Positions 1 to 5,886 of a stretch of DNA of 6,991 nt are shown here, piece after piece (positions within the stretch are counted from its first letter, which is position 1; every line of letters begins with the position of its first letter). The position numbers were made by a program, and so were the translations under genes. The DNA lies in the NCBI GenBank assembly GCA_023136305.1, contig JAGLSF010000100.1:1-6991 (forward strand), written 5' to 3'. The notes below the pieces were generated by a model. The model ran no database searches. It was not told where the DNA came from and saw only the letters and a list, made by a program, of their open reading frames with translations. The stretch is from Spirochaetota bacterium (GTDB lineage Bacteria; Spirochaetota; B62-G9; DRHN01).

Positions 1-272
1 TATTCATCGAGGAGGGGGTAGAGATTCACGGAGTGCATGAGCGTCTCGTTCTGCGCAATAGAAAAGGTTTCCTCTGCTCTCTTCTCGCCCTGGAAGGGCC
101 CTGTCACGTAATGGATATGCGGGGATTTCAATATGCGCTTCACGATGAATTACTTCATCCATCGAGCAGAGGACTGTCGAACACCATTACAGAGGATGAG
201 GCAACGATCTCGCTGAAGAGCGGAAGCCTGATCGCTGTGGTGAGTACTCCGGGTAAGACTCTGTCAACCTGA
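1..272 (+). CDS. thiN: Thiamine pyrophosphokinase (thiamine diphosphokinase), C-terminal part
   Basis: The gene enters from the left edge; its reading frame is open from base 3 and stops with TGA at 270-272, so about 89 C-terminal codons are visible. Thiamine pyrophosphokinase transfers pyrophosphate from ATP to thiamine in the cytosol, giving the cofactor thiamine diphosphate. The visible part matches the vitamin B1-binding C-terminal domain of the family. It has a 'GFLCSLLALEGPC' strand corresponding to the usual G-x-x-x-SLxPL-x-G segment, then 'MRGFQYAL' for the G-L-x-Y-x-L motif, 'SRGLSNTI' for the G-x-SN motif, and 'EATISLKSGSLIAV' for the closing A-x-I-x-x-x-x-G-x-L-L strand. The N-terminal ATP/Mg-binding domain lies outside the window, so completeness and start cannot be judged. 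It converges on the HIT gene with only two bases between the stop codons. The family call rests on motif memory and is fairly secure. Confidence 0.83.
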   Translation, partial: FIEEGVEIHGVHERLVLRNRKGFLCSLLALEGPCHVMDMRGFQYALHDELLHPSSRGLSNTITEDEATISLKSGSLIAVVSTPGKTLST

Positions 273-274
273 TA

Positions 275-769
275 CTAGCTGCTTTGAAACGCCTTTCTCA
301 GATTCTTCATGGTTTGTTCGGGATCTTCTATGACGATCTTGGCACCGCCCACGATGTCGATGAATCCGAGCTCGTTGGGGTATCGAGGGATGACATGAAT
401 GTGAAGATGGGGAAGGCTCGCACCTGCAAATTCGCCCATATTGTATCCCACATTGTAGCCGCTGGGCGAATAGTGTGCATCGAGGACATCGAGGCTTTTG
501 CGCAGCAAGAGCTGTATCTCCAGTTCTTCATCCTGCGTCAGTTCACGGCAGTCGATAATGTGCCGTTTCGGACAGATGAGCAGATGGCCTGAGTTGTAGG
601 GATACTTATTTACGCTGATGATCGAGTGTTTTCCCTCGAAGACAAGGAGCTTCTCCACCTCTTCAGCCCTGTTGATAATAGCGCAGAAAATGCACTCCAC
701 CTTTGGCCTTTTTCCTTTTATATACTGCAGCTTGTTCAGTGAGTAAAGGTTGTGGTACTCAAGCGGCAT
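275..769 (-). CDS. HIT (histidine triad) family protein, Ap4A phosphorylase/hydrolase-like
   Basis: This 164-residue protein has the histidine triad H121-L-H123-I-H125 followed by V-I-P-R, the catalytic signature of HIT nucleotide hydrolases and transferases. These form a nucleotidyl-histidine intermediate and cleave substrates such as diadenosine polyphosphates or AMP adducts in the cytosol. Before the triad stands 'NMGEFAGASLPH', the form seen in Ap4A phosphorylase-like bacterial HIT proteins, and after it comes the 'GFIDIVGGAKIV' segment also typical of that branch. C26-x-x-C29 near the N-terminus ('CIFC') is the usual metal-binding cysteine pair. The length is normal for the branch. The ATG at 769 is preceded by an AGG with a 7-base gap, a moderate ribosome site. 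The gene lies 29 bp after the stop of the SPFH-like gene on the same strand and is probably cotranscribed with it. Family assignment is secure; the exact substrate is not determined. Confidence 0.9.
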   Translation of the reverse strand: MPLEYHNLYSLNKLQYIKGKRPKVECIFCAIINRAEEVEKLLVFEGKHSIISVNKYPYNSGHLLICPKRHIIDCRELTQDEELEIQLLLRKSLDVLDAHYSPSGYNVGYNMGEFAGASLPHLHIHVIPRYPNELGFIDIVGGAKIVIEDPEQTMKNLRKAFQSS

Positions 770-798
770 CGGTCAACCTGTGTTCAATGTGCAGATTT

Positions 799-1887
799 TC
801 ATTCACCATCCTGTTTGCCGATATACTTCCAGAACATGAGCTTTTCGTACCATTTGCTCCCGTCTTCGGAAGCAGAGTCCCCCTGGGAGAGCTCTCTCTC
901 CGCAGTAATCGGCTCTTCGGCTTTCTCTTCGGTATCGAGGGGTGCCGGTACTCCTTCCTCCTGTTTCACCGATGGTGCCGGTTTTTCCATGGTTTGCGGA
1001 GGTTCACGTGGCGGGAACTCCCAGGGCTCGAGCATTTTCGGAAAGCCTGTCGCCTCATTTTGAGGAAGCACGAGAACATCGACCTGCCCGCTGAACTTCT
1101 CTATGTAGAAGTATTTTAGCAGCTCGGGGTATTTCTTAATGAGCTCGCCATACTTCTCCCAGCGGTCAATTTCCAGATCATTTTCCTTTATACGGGCAAG
1201 GTACTCAGACTCCCTGTCGAGTTCATCCTCCTTGAAGCGGAAGACATTCTCCAGGTGCGAGAAATACCGGTTGAGCGCATCGTTGTACAGTTCGATCTGT
1301 GGGACTTCTGTATAGGTGATGCTCCAGGAAGCATCCTCGAGCTCATACGCTCGTGCTGCATTCCTGATTCTTCTCTCAATGTTCTCTTCCAGAACACTGA
1401 GCATGCCGTAGCTGATCTCCTCGTAATACTGGGTGTATCGGATCATGTTCTCGAGCATAAACCCGGCGACGGCTTCATCCACCTGGGAGGATACCAGTCC
1501 GGCGAAGTAGTCATCGAACTCAGTAAAGCGACCGCTGTCGATGAGCTTTCGGGCTGCGTCATACTCGATGCTGTACTGGATGTTTGTCTGCACGGTGAGA
1601 TCGAATCGTCCGAATTCTTCAAGCTGCTCACTGCCGGGAAGAGAGTAGGTTGATTCGAAAGAGAGGGCGAGGGGCTTCCTTTCCACCATGTACAGATGGA
1701 AGCTATTTGGAATGAGTTTCTGCCAGAACCAGTGTATCTTTCCTGATTCAAGCGGGTATTCTATAGTTCCCGTTATGGTCGAATGTGCTACACCGAAAAA
1801 ACCGGGCTTGATATTGACCCATCCGAAATAGAGAACGGCACCGGCGGCAATAATGAGAAGGATGAGTATGAGGATGACCTTTTTCAT
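799..1887 (-). CDS. Membrane-anchored SPFH/band 7-like protein with Pro/Glu-rich tail
   Basis: I place the start at the ATG at 1885-1887 (362 aa), because it begins a classical signal anchor and has an AGG upstream. The frame stays open to 1950, but that extension would cover the putative promoter. Residues 4-23 form one hydrophobic membrane segment after 'MKK'. Next comes 'VNIKPGFFGVAHSTITGTIEYPLESGK', resembling the first strands of SPFH/band 7 (stomatin, prohibitin, HflC) domains, with V-x-PG-x-x-GV and an L-x-x-GK-H-W turn. Residues about 135-270 are charged and helical. The 'YPELLKYFYIEKFSGQVDVLVLP' stretch (about 253-275) resembles the end of the SPFH coiled region. Residues about 287-342 are rich in Pro and Glu and probably disordered, and the C-terminus is aromatic ('KWYEKLMFWKY'). 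SPFH proteins scaffold membrane microdomains or proteases. The superfamily call is inference from pattern; no known family is firmly recognised. Confidence 0.6.
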   Translation of the reverse strand: MKKVILILILLIIAAGAVLYFGWVNIKPGFFGVAHSTITGTIEYPLESGKIHWFWQKLIPNSFHLYMVERKPLALSFESTYSLPGSEQLEEFGRFDLTVQTNIQYSIEYDAARKLIDSGRFTEFDDYFAGLVSSQVDEAVAGFMLENMIRYTQYYEEISYGMLSVLEENIERRIRNAARAYELEDASWSITYTEVPQIELYNDALNRYFSHLENVFRFKEDELDRESEYLARIKENDLEIDRWEKYGELIKKYPELLKYFYIEKFSGQVDVLVLPQNEATGFPKMLEPWEFPPREPPQTMEKPAPSVKQEEGVPAPLDTEEKAEEPITAERELSQGDSASEDGSKWYEKLMFWKYIGKQDGE

Positions 1888-1921
1888 GGAACCTGTACCA
1901 GATTGTTGTGGTTTTAATTCC

Positions 1922-1950
1922 AGTATATGTTGAGTTGTGTTTAAAAACAA
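1922..1950 (-). promoter_or_regulatory. Putative sigma70-type promoter for the SPFH-like/HIT gene pair
   Basis: On the minus strand, TTGTTT (1945-1950) is followed after exactly 17 bases by TATACT (1922-1927). The -10 box matches the consensus at five of six positions and the -35 box at three. The predicted start of transcription, near 1915, leaves a leader of about 28 nt before the ATG at 1887 and includes the AGG ribosome site. The position supports the internal ATG as the true start of the SPFH-like gene. The call is by eye only. Confidence 0.4.
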
Positions 1951-2021
1951 TAATATTTTCCGTGGTCGGTGTAAATGGTATTACTTTTATCTGAAAAAAG
2001 GTTTCGATTCACGCCGAAAGA

Positions 2022-2027
2022 GAGGTG
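2022..2027 (+). promoter_or_regulatory. Ribosome binding site deciding a TTG start for mazG
   Basis: GAGGTG at 2022-2027, extended upstream by purines, lies six bases before TTG at 2034. A GTG at 2025 is also in frame, but it is part of this Shine-Dalgarno sequence and has no properly spaced site of its own. The TTG start gives a protein beginning M-S-A-F-D-E-L, the normal N-terminus for MazG. Confidence 0.55.
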
Positions 2028-2033
2028 CTGCTT

Positions 2034-2795
2034 TTGAGTGCATTTGACGAGCTTGTTGGTGTCATGGCAAGGCTTCGCAGGAAAGATGGCTGCCCCTGGG
2101 ACCGCGAGCAATCCCATGAGAGTCTAAAGCCCTATATAATAGAAGAAACCTATGAGGTGCTCGATGCCATTGACCGGAAAGACGACGATGAGCTTCGAGA
2201 GGAACTTGGTGACGTGCTCCTTCAGATTGTGTTTCACGCTCAGATTGCTGCCGAGCAGAGTCGCTTTACCATGGATGATGTAGCCGCTGCCATAGTCGAG
2301 AAACTCAAGCGTCGCCATCCCCATGTGTTCGGAAATGTAGAGGTCGAAGATTCGCGGGAGGTCTTGAGGAACTGGGAGGAGATCAAGAAGGAAGAGGGGA
2401 AGGATTCCGTCCTCGATGGGGTGCCTGATGGATTGCCGGCGCTTCTCAAGGCCCAGAGAGTTCAGGAGAAGGTCCGGCGGGTCGGTTTTGATTGGGAGAG
2501 CATTGGGGGCACATTTGACAAGGTGCGTGAAGAGATCGGGGAGCTGGAGAAAGCGGTTAAAGATGGAGACCAGGCGGGGATCGAGGATGAGTTTGGCGAT
2601 ATTCTCTTTTCGCTTGTAAATGTTGCTCGATTTCTCGATATAAATGCGGAAGAATCACTTCGACAAACAACGAAGAAGTTCTCTCATCGGTTTCGGTACA
2701 TCGAGAACCGAATCGAGGAAAAGGGTGAACGGCCTATCGAGGAGTACTCACTGGAGGAGCTCGATGCCCTGTGGAATGAGGCCAAGAGTTATTAA
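2034..2795 (+). CDS. mazG: Nucleoside triphosphate pyrophosphohydrolase MazG
   Basis: This 253-residue protein (from the TTG at 2034) is a standard two-domain MazG, which hydrolyses NTPs and dNTPs to monophosphates and pyrophosphate in the cytosol. It is linked to removal of aberrant nucleotides and to stress control of nucleotide pools. The N-terminal signature 'LRRKDGCPWDREQSHESLKPYIIEE' runs into the first metal-binding set, EExxE (residues 37-41) and ExxD (57-60). The second domain has EExxE (166-170) and ExxD (186-189), so both are intact. The 'RRHPHVFG' linker and the 'GVPDGLPALLKAQRVQEKV' segment are also typical. The length is close to the usual 260 or so. A TtcA-like gene follows after 11 bp on the same strand and probably shares its transcript. 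Upstream it is divergent from the SPFH-like gene across about 146 bp; I found no convincing promoter on this strand. Confidence 0.96.
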   Translation: MSAFDELVGVMARLRRKDGCPWDREQSHESLKPYIIEETYEVLDAIDRKDDDELREELGDVLLQIVFHAQIAAEQSRFTMDDVAAAIVEKLKRRHPHVFGNVEVEDSREVLRNWEEIKKEEGKDSVLDGVPDGLPALLKAQRVQEKVRRVGFDWESIGGTFDKVREEIGELEKAVKDGDQAGIEDEFGDILFSLVNVARFLDINAEESLRQTTKKFSHRFRYIENRIEEKGERPIEEYSLEELDALWNEAKSY

Positions 2796-2806
2796 AGGGG
2801 TGTGCC

Positions 2807-3580
2807 ATGAAGCCCATGGTGAACAAAAAGATGAAGCAAAGTGACCCATTCGAGTACTACCTCATCAAGAAGGTGGGAAAGACAATCAAAAAGTACAACC
2901 TGATAGAGCAGGGTGACCGCATCCTCGTAGCTCTGTCAGGGGGAAAAGACAGCCTCACCCTTCTTAAGATACTGCATGACAGGAGAAGTTTCTATCCAAA
3001 CCAGTACGAGATCATGGCGCTGCACGTCGTTTCGAACCTGAAATGTGAAGGTGCAACCGACTCTTCGGTGCTCGAGGATTACCTGCAGGAGAATGGATAC
3101 CCCTACCATTTTGTGCATATGAACATCGAGCCTGACAGGAAAGGGGGCTCCTACTGGTGCTCGCGAAATAGAAGGCGTGTGCTCTTCGACACCGCCTTAA
3201 AAATGGGGTTCAATAAGATAGCACTGGGTCATCATCGAAATGATGTTATCGAGACCTTTTTACTCAACGTGTTCTACCATGCTGAGATTTCATCCATGTT
3301 GCCCAGCCAGGAACTGTTCGAGGGCAGGCTCTCCATCATACGTCCCCTCTACCATATTCCCGAATCGGATACACGGTACTTCTCCAAACTCTATGGATTC
3401 CCCGCCGCATCGTGTCGCTGTCCGGTTGAGAGGGAAATGAAGCGCGAGATGTTCAAGCGTATGCTGAGGGAGATCGAACAGGCCAATCCTCGTGCATCGA
3501 TAAACGCGCTGCGGTCCCTGGAAAATATCAAGGATGAGTATCTACCTGGAAGGCTGGTTCGGGAGGATATATCGATTTAA
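2807..3580 (+). CDS. TtcA-family PP-loop ATPase (tRNA 2-thiocytidine synthetase-like), variant cysteine set
   Basis: This 257-residue protein belongs to the ATP-dependent PP-loop enzymes. The ATP-pyrophosphatase motif S-G-G-K-D-S is at 44-49. 'LGHHRNDVIETFLLNVFY' at 140-157 matches the TtcA 'GHHRDD' region, and 'IRPL' at 178-181 and 'FP' at 198-199 are conserved too. TtcA thiolates C32 of some tRNAs, using a [4Fe-4S] cluster held in E. coli by Cys122, Cys125 and Cys222. Aligning by eye, Cys118 here ('YWCSRNRRR') equals Cys125 and Cys203 equals Cys222, but the Cys122 position is Ser115. An extra Cys205 forms C-R-C with Cys203. The first Asp of GHHRDD is Asn145. The ATG at 2807 follows AAAGGGG with six bases between. 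It is probably cotranscribed with mazG. The family is secure; whether it makes s2C is uncertain because of these changes. Confidence 0.87.
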   Translation: MKPMVNKKMKQSDPFEYYLIKKVGKTIKKYNLIEQGDRILVALSGGKDSLTLLKILHDRRSFYPNQYEIMALHVVSNLKCEGATDSSVLEDYLQENGYPYHFVHMNIEPDRKGGSYWCSRNRRRVLFDTALKMGFNKIALGHHRNDVIETFLLNVFYHAEISSMLPSQELFEGRLSIIRPLYHIPESDTRYFSKLYGFPAASCRCPVEREMKREMFKRMLREIEQANPRASINALRSLENIKDEYLPGRLVREDISI

Positions 3581-3590
3581 CGGTGTGACC

Positions 3591-3650
3591 CTATAAGCCT
3601 GCGGCCTATAGATCTTCGGTCTATAAGTCTTCGGCTTATAGATCTTCGAC
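3591..3650. repeat. Four 15-bp tandem repeats overlapping the macrodomain gene stop codon
   Basis: Four head-to-tail 15-bp units lie at 3591-3605, 3606-3620, 3621-3635 and 3636-3650; examples are CTATAAGTCTTCGGC and CTATAGATCTTCGGT. They also pair into two 30-bp units identical at 25 of 30 positions. Adjacent units are partly self-complementary: CTATAAG at 3621-3627 can pair with CTTATAG at 3635-3641, and similar stems can form at the other joints. The last unit encodes the final V-E-D-L-stop of the macrodomain protein on the minus strand. The other units read A-E-D-L-stop, T-E-D-L-stop and A-A-G-L-stop in the same frame, so the array looks like amplified 3' coding sequence. No T-run follows on either strand, so it is not a classical terminator, though it separates two convergent genes. 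Confidence 0.85.
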
Positions 3651-4184
3651 GTCCAGTGCCCTGGCATACTTCCGTTCCGTTCCTGCATCGAAACCGCAGA
3701 ATAGGATTTCATCGAAATCGCCGGGATGCGCCTGGATTGTTTCGATTACAGAACGCACAGCCACGTCAGCTGCCTCCTCCACGGGGTATCCGTATACGCC
3801 GGTACTGATCGAGGGGAAGGCGATCCGTCTCAATCCGTTCTTCCGTGCCGCCTGCAGGCTGTTTCGGTAGCAGTGACCAAGAAGCTCAGGCTCGCCCTTC
3901 CTCCCTCCGTGCCAGACCGGTCCGACGGTATGGATGACATGCTTCGAGGGCATCCTGCCTGCCGTTGTGATGACCGCCTCGCCGGTAGGGAGCCTTCCTA
4001 TTTTATCAACGATCTCTTTACACTCCTGCAGTATTTCTGGACCGCCAGCCCGGTGAATGGCGCCATCAACTCCTCCTCCCCCCATGAGGCTTGAGTTGGC
4101 GGCATTGACAATTGCATCCATTGCAAGGGTTGTAATGTCGGCCACGATGGTTTTCAGTACTGTGCTTCCTGATTTTTTCTCCAT
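3636..4184 (-). CDS. Macrodomain protein, YmdB/MacroD-type O-acetyl-ADP-ribose deacetylase
   Basis: This 182-residue protein is a single macrodomain, which binds ADP-ribose. Members of this class remove acetyl from O-acetyl-ADP-ribose or ADP-ribose from acidic side chains. Visible hallmarks are 'VADITTLAMDAIVNAANSSL' at 14-33 with N-A-A-N at 27-30, the glycine loop G-G-G-G-V-D-G-A-I-H at 35-44 containing the key Asp40, 'PTGEAVITTAG' at 66-76, 'VIHTVGPVW' at 83-91, and the phosphate loop 'SISTGVYGYP' at 125-134. All match E. coli YmdB closely, and the length is normal. The ATG at 4184 is preceded by a strong AGGGGTGG ribosome site. It is the last minus-strand gene before the convergent TtcA-like gene. 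A large palindrome lies 33 bp upstream, so it probably has its own promoter or depends on readthrough. The stop codon lies inside a 15-bp tandem repeat. Confidence 0.94.
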   Translation of the reverse strand: MEKKSGSTVLKTIVADITTLAMDAIVNAANSSLMGGGGVDGAIHRAGGPEILQECKEIVDKIGRLPTGEAVITTAGRMPSKHVIHTVGPVWHGGRKGEPELLGHCYRNSLQAARKNGLRRIAFPSISTGVYGYPVEEAADVAVRSVIETIQAHPGDFDEILFCGFDAGTERKYARALDVEDL

Positions 4185-4217
4185 GGCTCCACCCCTACTC
4201 AGATAAATGTTGACTTA

Positions 4218-4264
4218 AAAAGGTGACAGCTTACTTAATTCAATTAAGTGAGCTGTCACCTTTT
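4218..4264 (-). terminator. Long hairpin, probable rho-independent terminator of the HNH gene
   Basis: Bases 4218-4240 and 4242-4264 are inverted copies over 23 bp with one mismatch (a G·T pair in RNA), centred on 4241. The outer part is GC-containing (GGTGACAGCT against AGCTGTCACC) and the inner part AT-rich. The arms begin with AAAA and end with TTTT, so either strand gives a stem followed by a U-run. It starts 8 bp after the HNH stop codon, which suits termination of that minus-strand transcript. The stem is long for a terminator, so a dispersed palindromic element (REP or MITE-like) or an operator for the macrodomain gene is an alternative. Confidence 0.7.
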
Positions 4265-4271
4265 CTTATTT

Positions 4272-4844
4272 TTACATAGTATCGATCATATCGACGACGC
4301 GGACATTGTATTTGAGAAACTCGATCCAGCCGTATTTGTTCGCTTTCTGCTTGGAGATGACGAGATAGGGCATGTACTGTGGTTCTACGGGGTTTTTTAT
4401 AAGCTCCATGTGGCATTCATGGAGAAGCTTGTTCCCTTTCTGTGTGTTGCAGCGCCTGCATGCGCTCACCTGGTTTTCCCACGAATTGGGCTTGAAAGGC
4501 GGATTATGGGGCATCTCTTTCCAACGGCTGAGCGGGATGACGTGATCGACGGTGAGCTCATCCACGCTGTACCGTTTACCGCAGTACTGGCAGCGCATGT
4601 CGTCCCGATAGATGATGTTGAGGCGGGAGTGAATCACCTTCTTTCTCGGAATCTTGTGAAAGTTGAAGAGCATGATTACGCGGGGCAGGGGAAGCGACAG
4701 ATACTGCGATCTGATACGCTGGTTCTCATCGACCTTGATCGCCTCAGCCTTTTTGAGTACCTGCAGGATTACTGCTTCCCGAACGTTGCAGATGTCGATG
4801 GGAACCATACCTGTATTCAGTGTGAGAACCGGTGAATTGAGCAT
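4272..4844 (-). CDS. HNH endonuclease
   Basis: I place the start at the ATG at 4842-4844 (190 aa). The frame is open to 4895, but those extra 17 residues are hydrophobic and unlike the family, whose members begin with a short lead into a 'VLTLN' strand. The N-terminal part ('SPVLTLNTGMVPIDICNVREAVILQVLKKAEAI') is the conserved module found before the nuclease domain in this group. The nuclease has C85-x-x-C88 and C129-x-x-C132 for structural zinc, the D100-H101 motif in 'LTVDHVIPLSR', N124 in 'WENQVSACRRCN' and N133-x-x-K-G. All expected residues are present, so it should be an active DNA nuclease. Its biological role is unknown; such genes are often solitary chromosomal genes rather than parts of restriction systems. 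It follows the SDR gene by 57 bp and ends just before the palindrome. The ribosome site is weak. Confidence 0.9.
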   Translation of the reverse strand: MLNSPVLTLNTGMVPIDICNVREAVILQVLKKAEAIKVDENQRIRSQYLSLPLPRVIMLFNFHKIPRKKVIHSRLNIIYRDDMRCQYCGKRYSVDELTVDHVIPLSRWKEMPHNPPFKPNSWENQVSACRRCNTQKGNKLLHECHMELIKNPVEPQYMPYLVISKQKANKYGWIEFLKYNVRVVDMIDTM

Positions 4845-4850
4845 GAGCCT

Positions 4851-4878
4851 ATAATAACAAATAATTAGAAATTGTAAA
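4851..4878 (-). promoter_or_regulatory. Putative promoter for the HNH gene, implying a leaderless transcript
   Basis: On the minus strand, TTTACA (4873-4878) and TATTAT (4851-4856) are 16 bases apart, each matching the sigma70 consensus at five of six positions. Transcription would begin about seven bases further on, at or next to the A of the ATG at 4844. This fits the lack of a clear Shine-Dalgarno sequence before that ATG. The surroundings are AT-rich, so a chance match is possible. Confidence 0.35.
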
Positions 4879-4901
4879 AGGTAAATTCCCATCAACAGAG
4901 G

Positions 4902-5720
4902 TTAATAGGGGATTGCACCGCCATTGAGTCCGATACTCTGACCGTTAATAAACCCCGCACAGTCGCTGGCAAGGAAGAGGGCAAGGTGTGCCACGTCATC
5001 CGCTGTGCAGGAACGGTGCATGGGATTTTTCTGATTTCTCTTTTCTATGAGCTCGTCGAGTGACGAAACATTTTCCTTTTCGAGGGAAATACGCAAAAGC
5101 GATTCGTTCATCCAGCTCTTGGGCACCAGGTTTTCCTCACCCTGGGTCTGGCTCTGAGGATAAATATCAGACGGGCATATTGAGTTTGCGGTTATATTGA
5201 ATTGACCGAGTTCGAGGGCACTGGAGATGGCGAACCCGCGGTTGAAGTATTTGGATGCTGAATAGAGGGACATACCGGCCGAGGCCTTCAGCCCGGAACC
5301 AGAATTGATGTATATCAGCCTGCCATACCCCGCTTTTTTCATGAGGGGAATCGCTTCCATGGTGGTGTACACGTATCCCCGGACGTTGATATTGAGCACA
5401 CGCTCGAGGTCACACTTTCGAATATTCTCTATGTAGTCGGCCGTATTGACGGCTGCGTTGTTGACCAGGATGTGAAGGGTGCCAAACTGATTTTCAACCT
5501 CCTTGAAAAGCCTCGACACCTCCTTCTGGTCGGATACGTCGCAGACAACGCTCATCCCCCTGTGCTCGTACCCCTTCAGTGCATGACGCAGCCCCCGGGC
5601 GTCGATATCGGTGAAGACTGTTCGGGCTTCTTCCTCACAGAATGCTCGGGCCACTGCGGCGCCAACTCCGCTCCCCGCACCCGTTACAACCACAACACTG
5701 TCCTTTAACTGTAAATCCAT
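4902..5720 (-). CDS. Short-chain dehydrogenase/reductase (classical SDR)
   Basis: The start is taken at the ATG at 5718-5720 (272 aa), which begins 'MDLQLKDSVVVVTGAG' and has GAGGT nine bases upstream; the frame is open nine codons further but without support. The Rossmann nucleotide-binding motif T-G-A-G-S-G-V-G is at 13-20. Asp38 at the end of the second strand ('VFTDID') points to NAD(H) rather than NADP(H). N-N-A-A is at 87-90, and the catalytic set is Asn112, Ser140, Tyr153 and Lys157 (Y-S-A-S-K). The C-terminal 'GQSIGLNGG' is typical. The substrate loop, residues about 188-231, is enlarged and charged compared with a 250-residue SDR. This resembles SDRs acting on sugar alcohols or their phosphates, but that is only a suggestion. 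The gene stands alone upstream of the HNH gene, with no pathway partner in view. The fold and chemistry are secure, the substrate unknown. Confidence 0.93.
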   Translation of the reverse strand: MDLQLKDSVVVVTGAGSGVGAAVARAFCEEEARTVFTDIDARGLRHALKGYEHRGMSVVCDVSDQKEVSRLFKEVENQFGTLHILVNNAAVNTADYIENIRKCDLERVLNINVRGYVYTTMEAIPLMKKAGYGRLIYINSGSGLKASAGMSLYSASKYFNRGFAISSALELGQFNITANSICPSDIYPQSQTQGEENLVPKSWMNESLLRISLEKENVSSLDELIEKRNQKNPMHRSCTADDVAHLALFLASDCAGFINGQSIGLNGGAIPY

Positions 5721-5736
5721 TTGAATACCTCGCAGG

Positions 5737-5748
5737 TATGGTACCATA
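5737..5748. promoter_or_regulatory. 12-bp perfect palindrome upstream of the SDR gene
   Basis: TATGGTACCATA is its own reverse complement. It lies 17 bp before the SDR start codon. It overlaps a weak minus-strand promoter candidate (TTGCCT at 5761-5766, 17-base gap, TACCAT at 5738-5743). A repressor operator is possible, but nothing in the window identifies a regulator. Confidence 0.3.
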
Positions 5749-5764
5749 AATGAGATGGGAAGGC

Positions 5765-5886
5765 AATATCAGAGAGATTCATCCGCATGAACAGGGCAAC
5801 AAGGGCTTATACAATAATTTTCGTGAATACATGATCAATTTATCCTCTCTTCGGCCTTTTTTTCGCTTATATTTAATATCAGAGAG
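5765..5886. repeat. 12-bp direct repeat in the divergent intergenic region
   Basis: AATATCAGAGAG occurs exactly at 5765-5776 and again at 5875-5886, 110 bp apart, within the 243-bp AT-rich gap (5721-5963) between the SDR and PilZ genes. The first copy adjoins the candidate SDR -35 box and the second adjoins the candidate PilZ -35 box. The gap otherwise shows no convincing gene; a 68-codon frame at 5750-5956 has no recognisable features. Confidence 0.45.

Noticed and set aside
1888..1950. N-terminal extension of the SPFH-like protein (21 residues)
   Set aside because: It would cover the putative promoter and precede a clean signal anchor that starts with its own ATG and ribosome site.
2025..2027. 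GTG as the mazG start
   Set aside because: It is embedded in the GAGGTG ribosome site that is correctly spaced for the TTG at 2034; still possible, the difference is three codons.
3591..3650. CRISPR-like array
   Set aside because: The 15-bp units are directly adjacent with no spacers, and no cas gene is present.
3636..4844. HNH nuclease plus macrodomain as a defence system
   Set aside because: Both are standard stand-alone families, separated by a strong terminator-like hairpin, with no methylase, toxin, ADP-ribosyltransferase or phage gene nearby.
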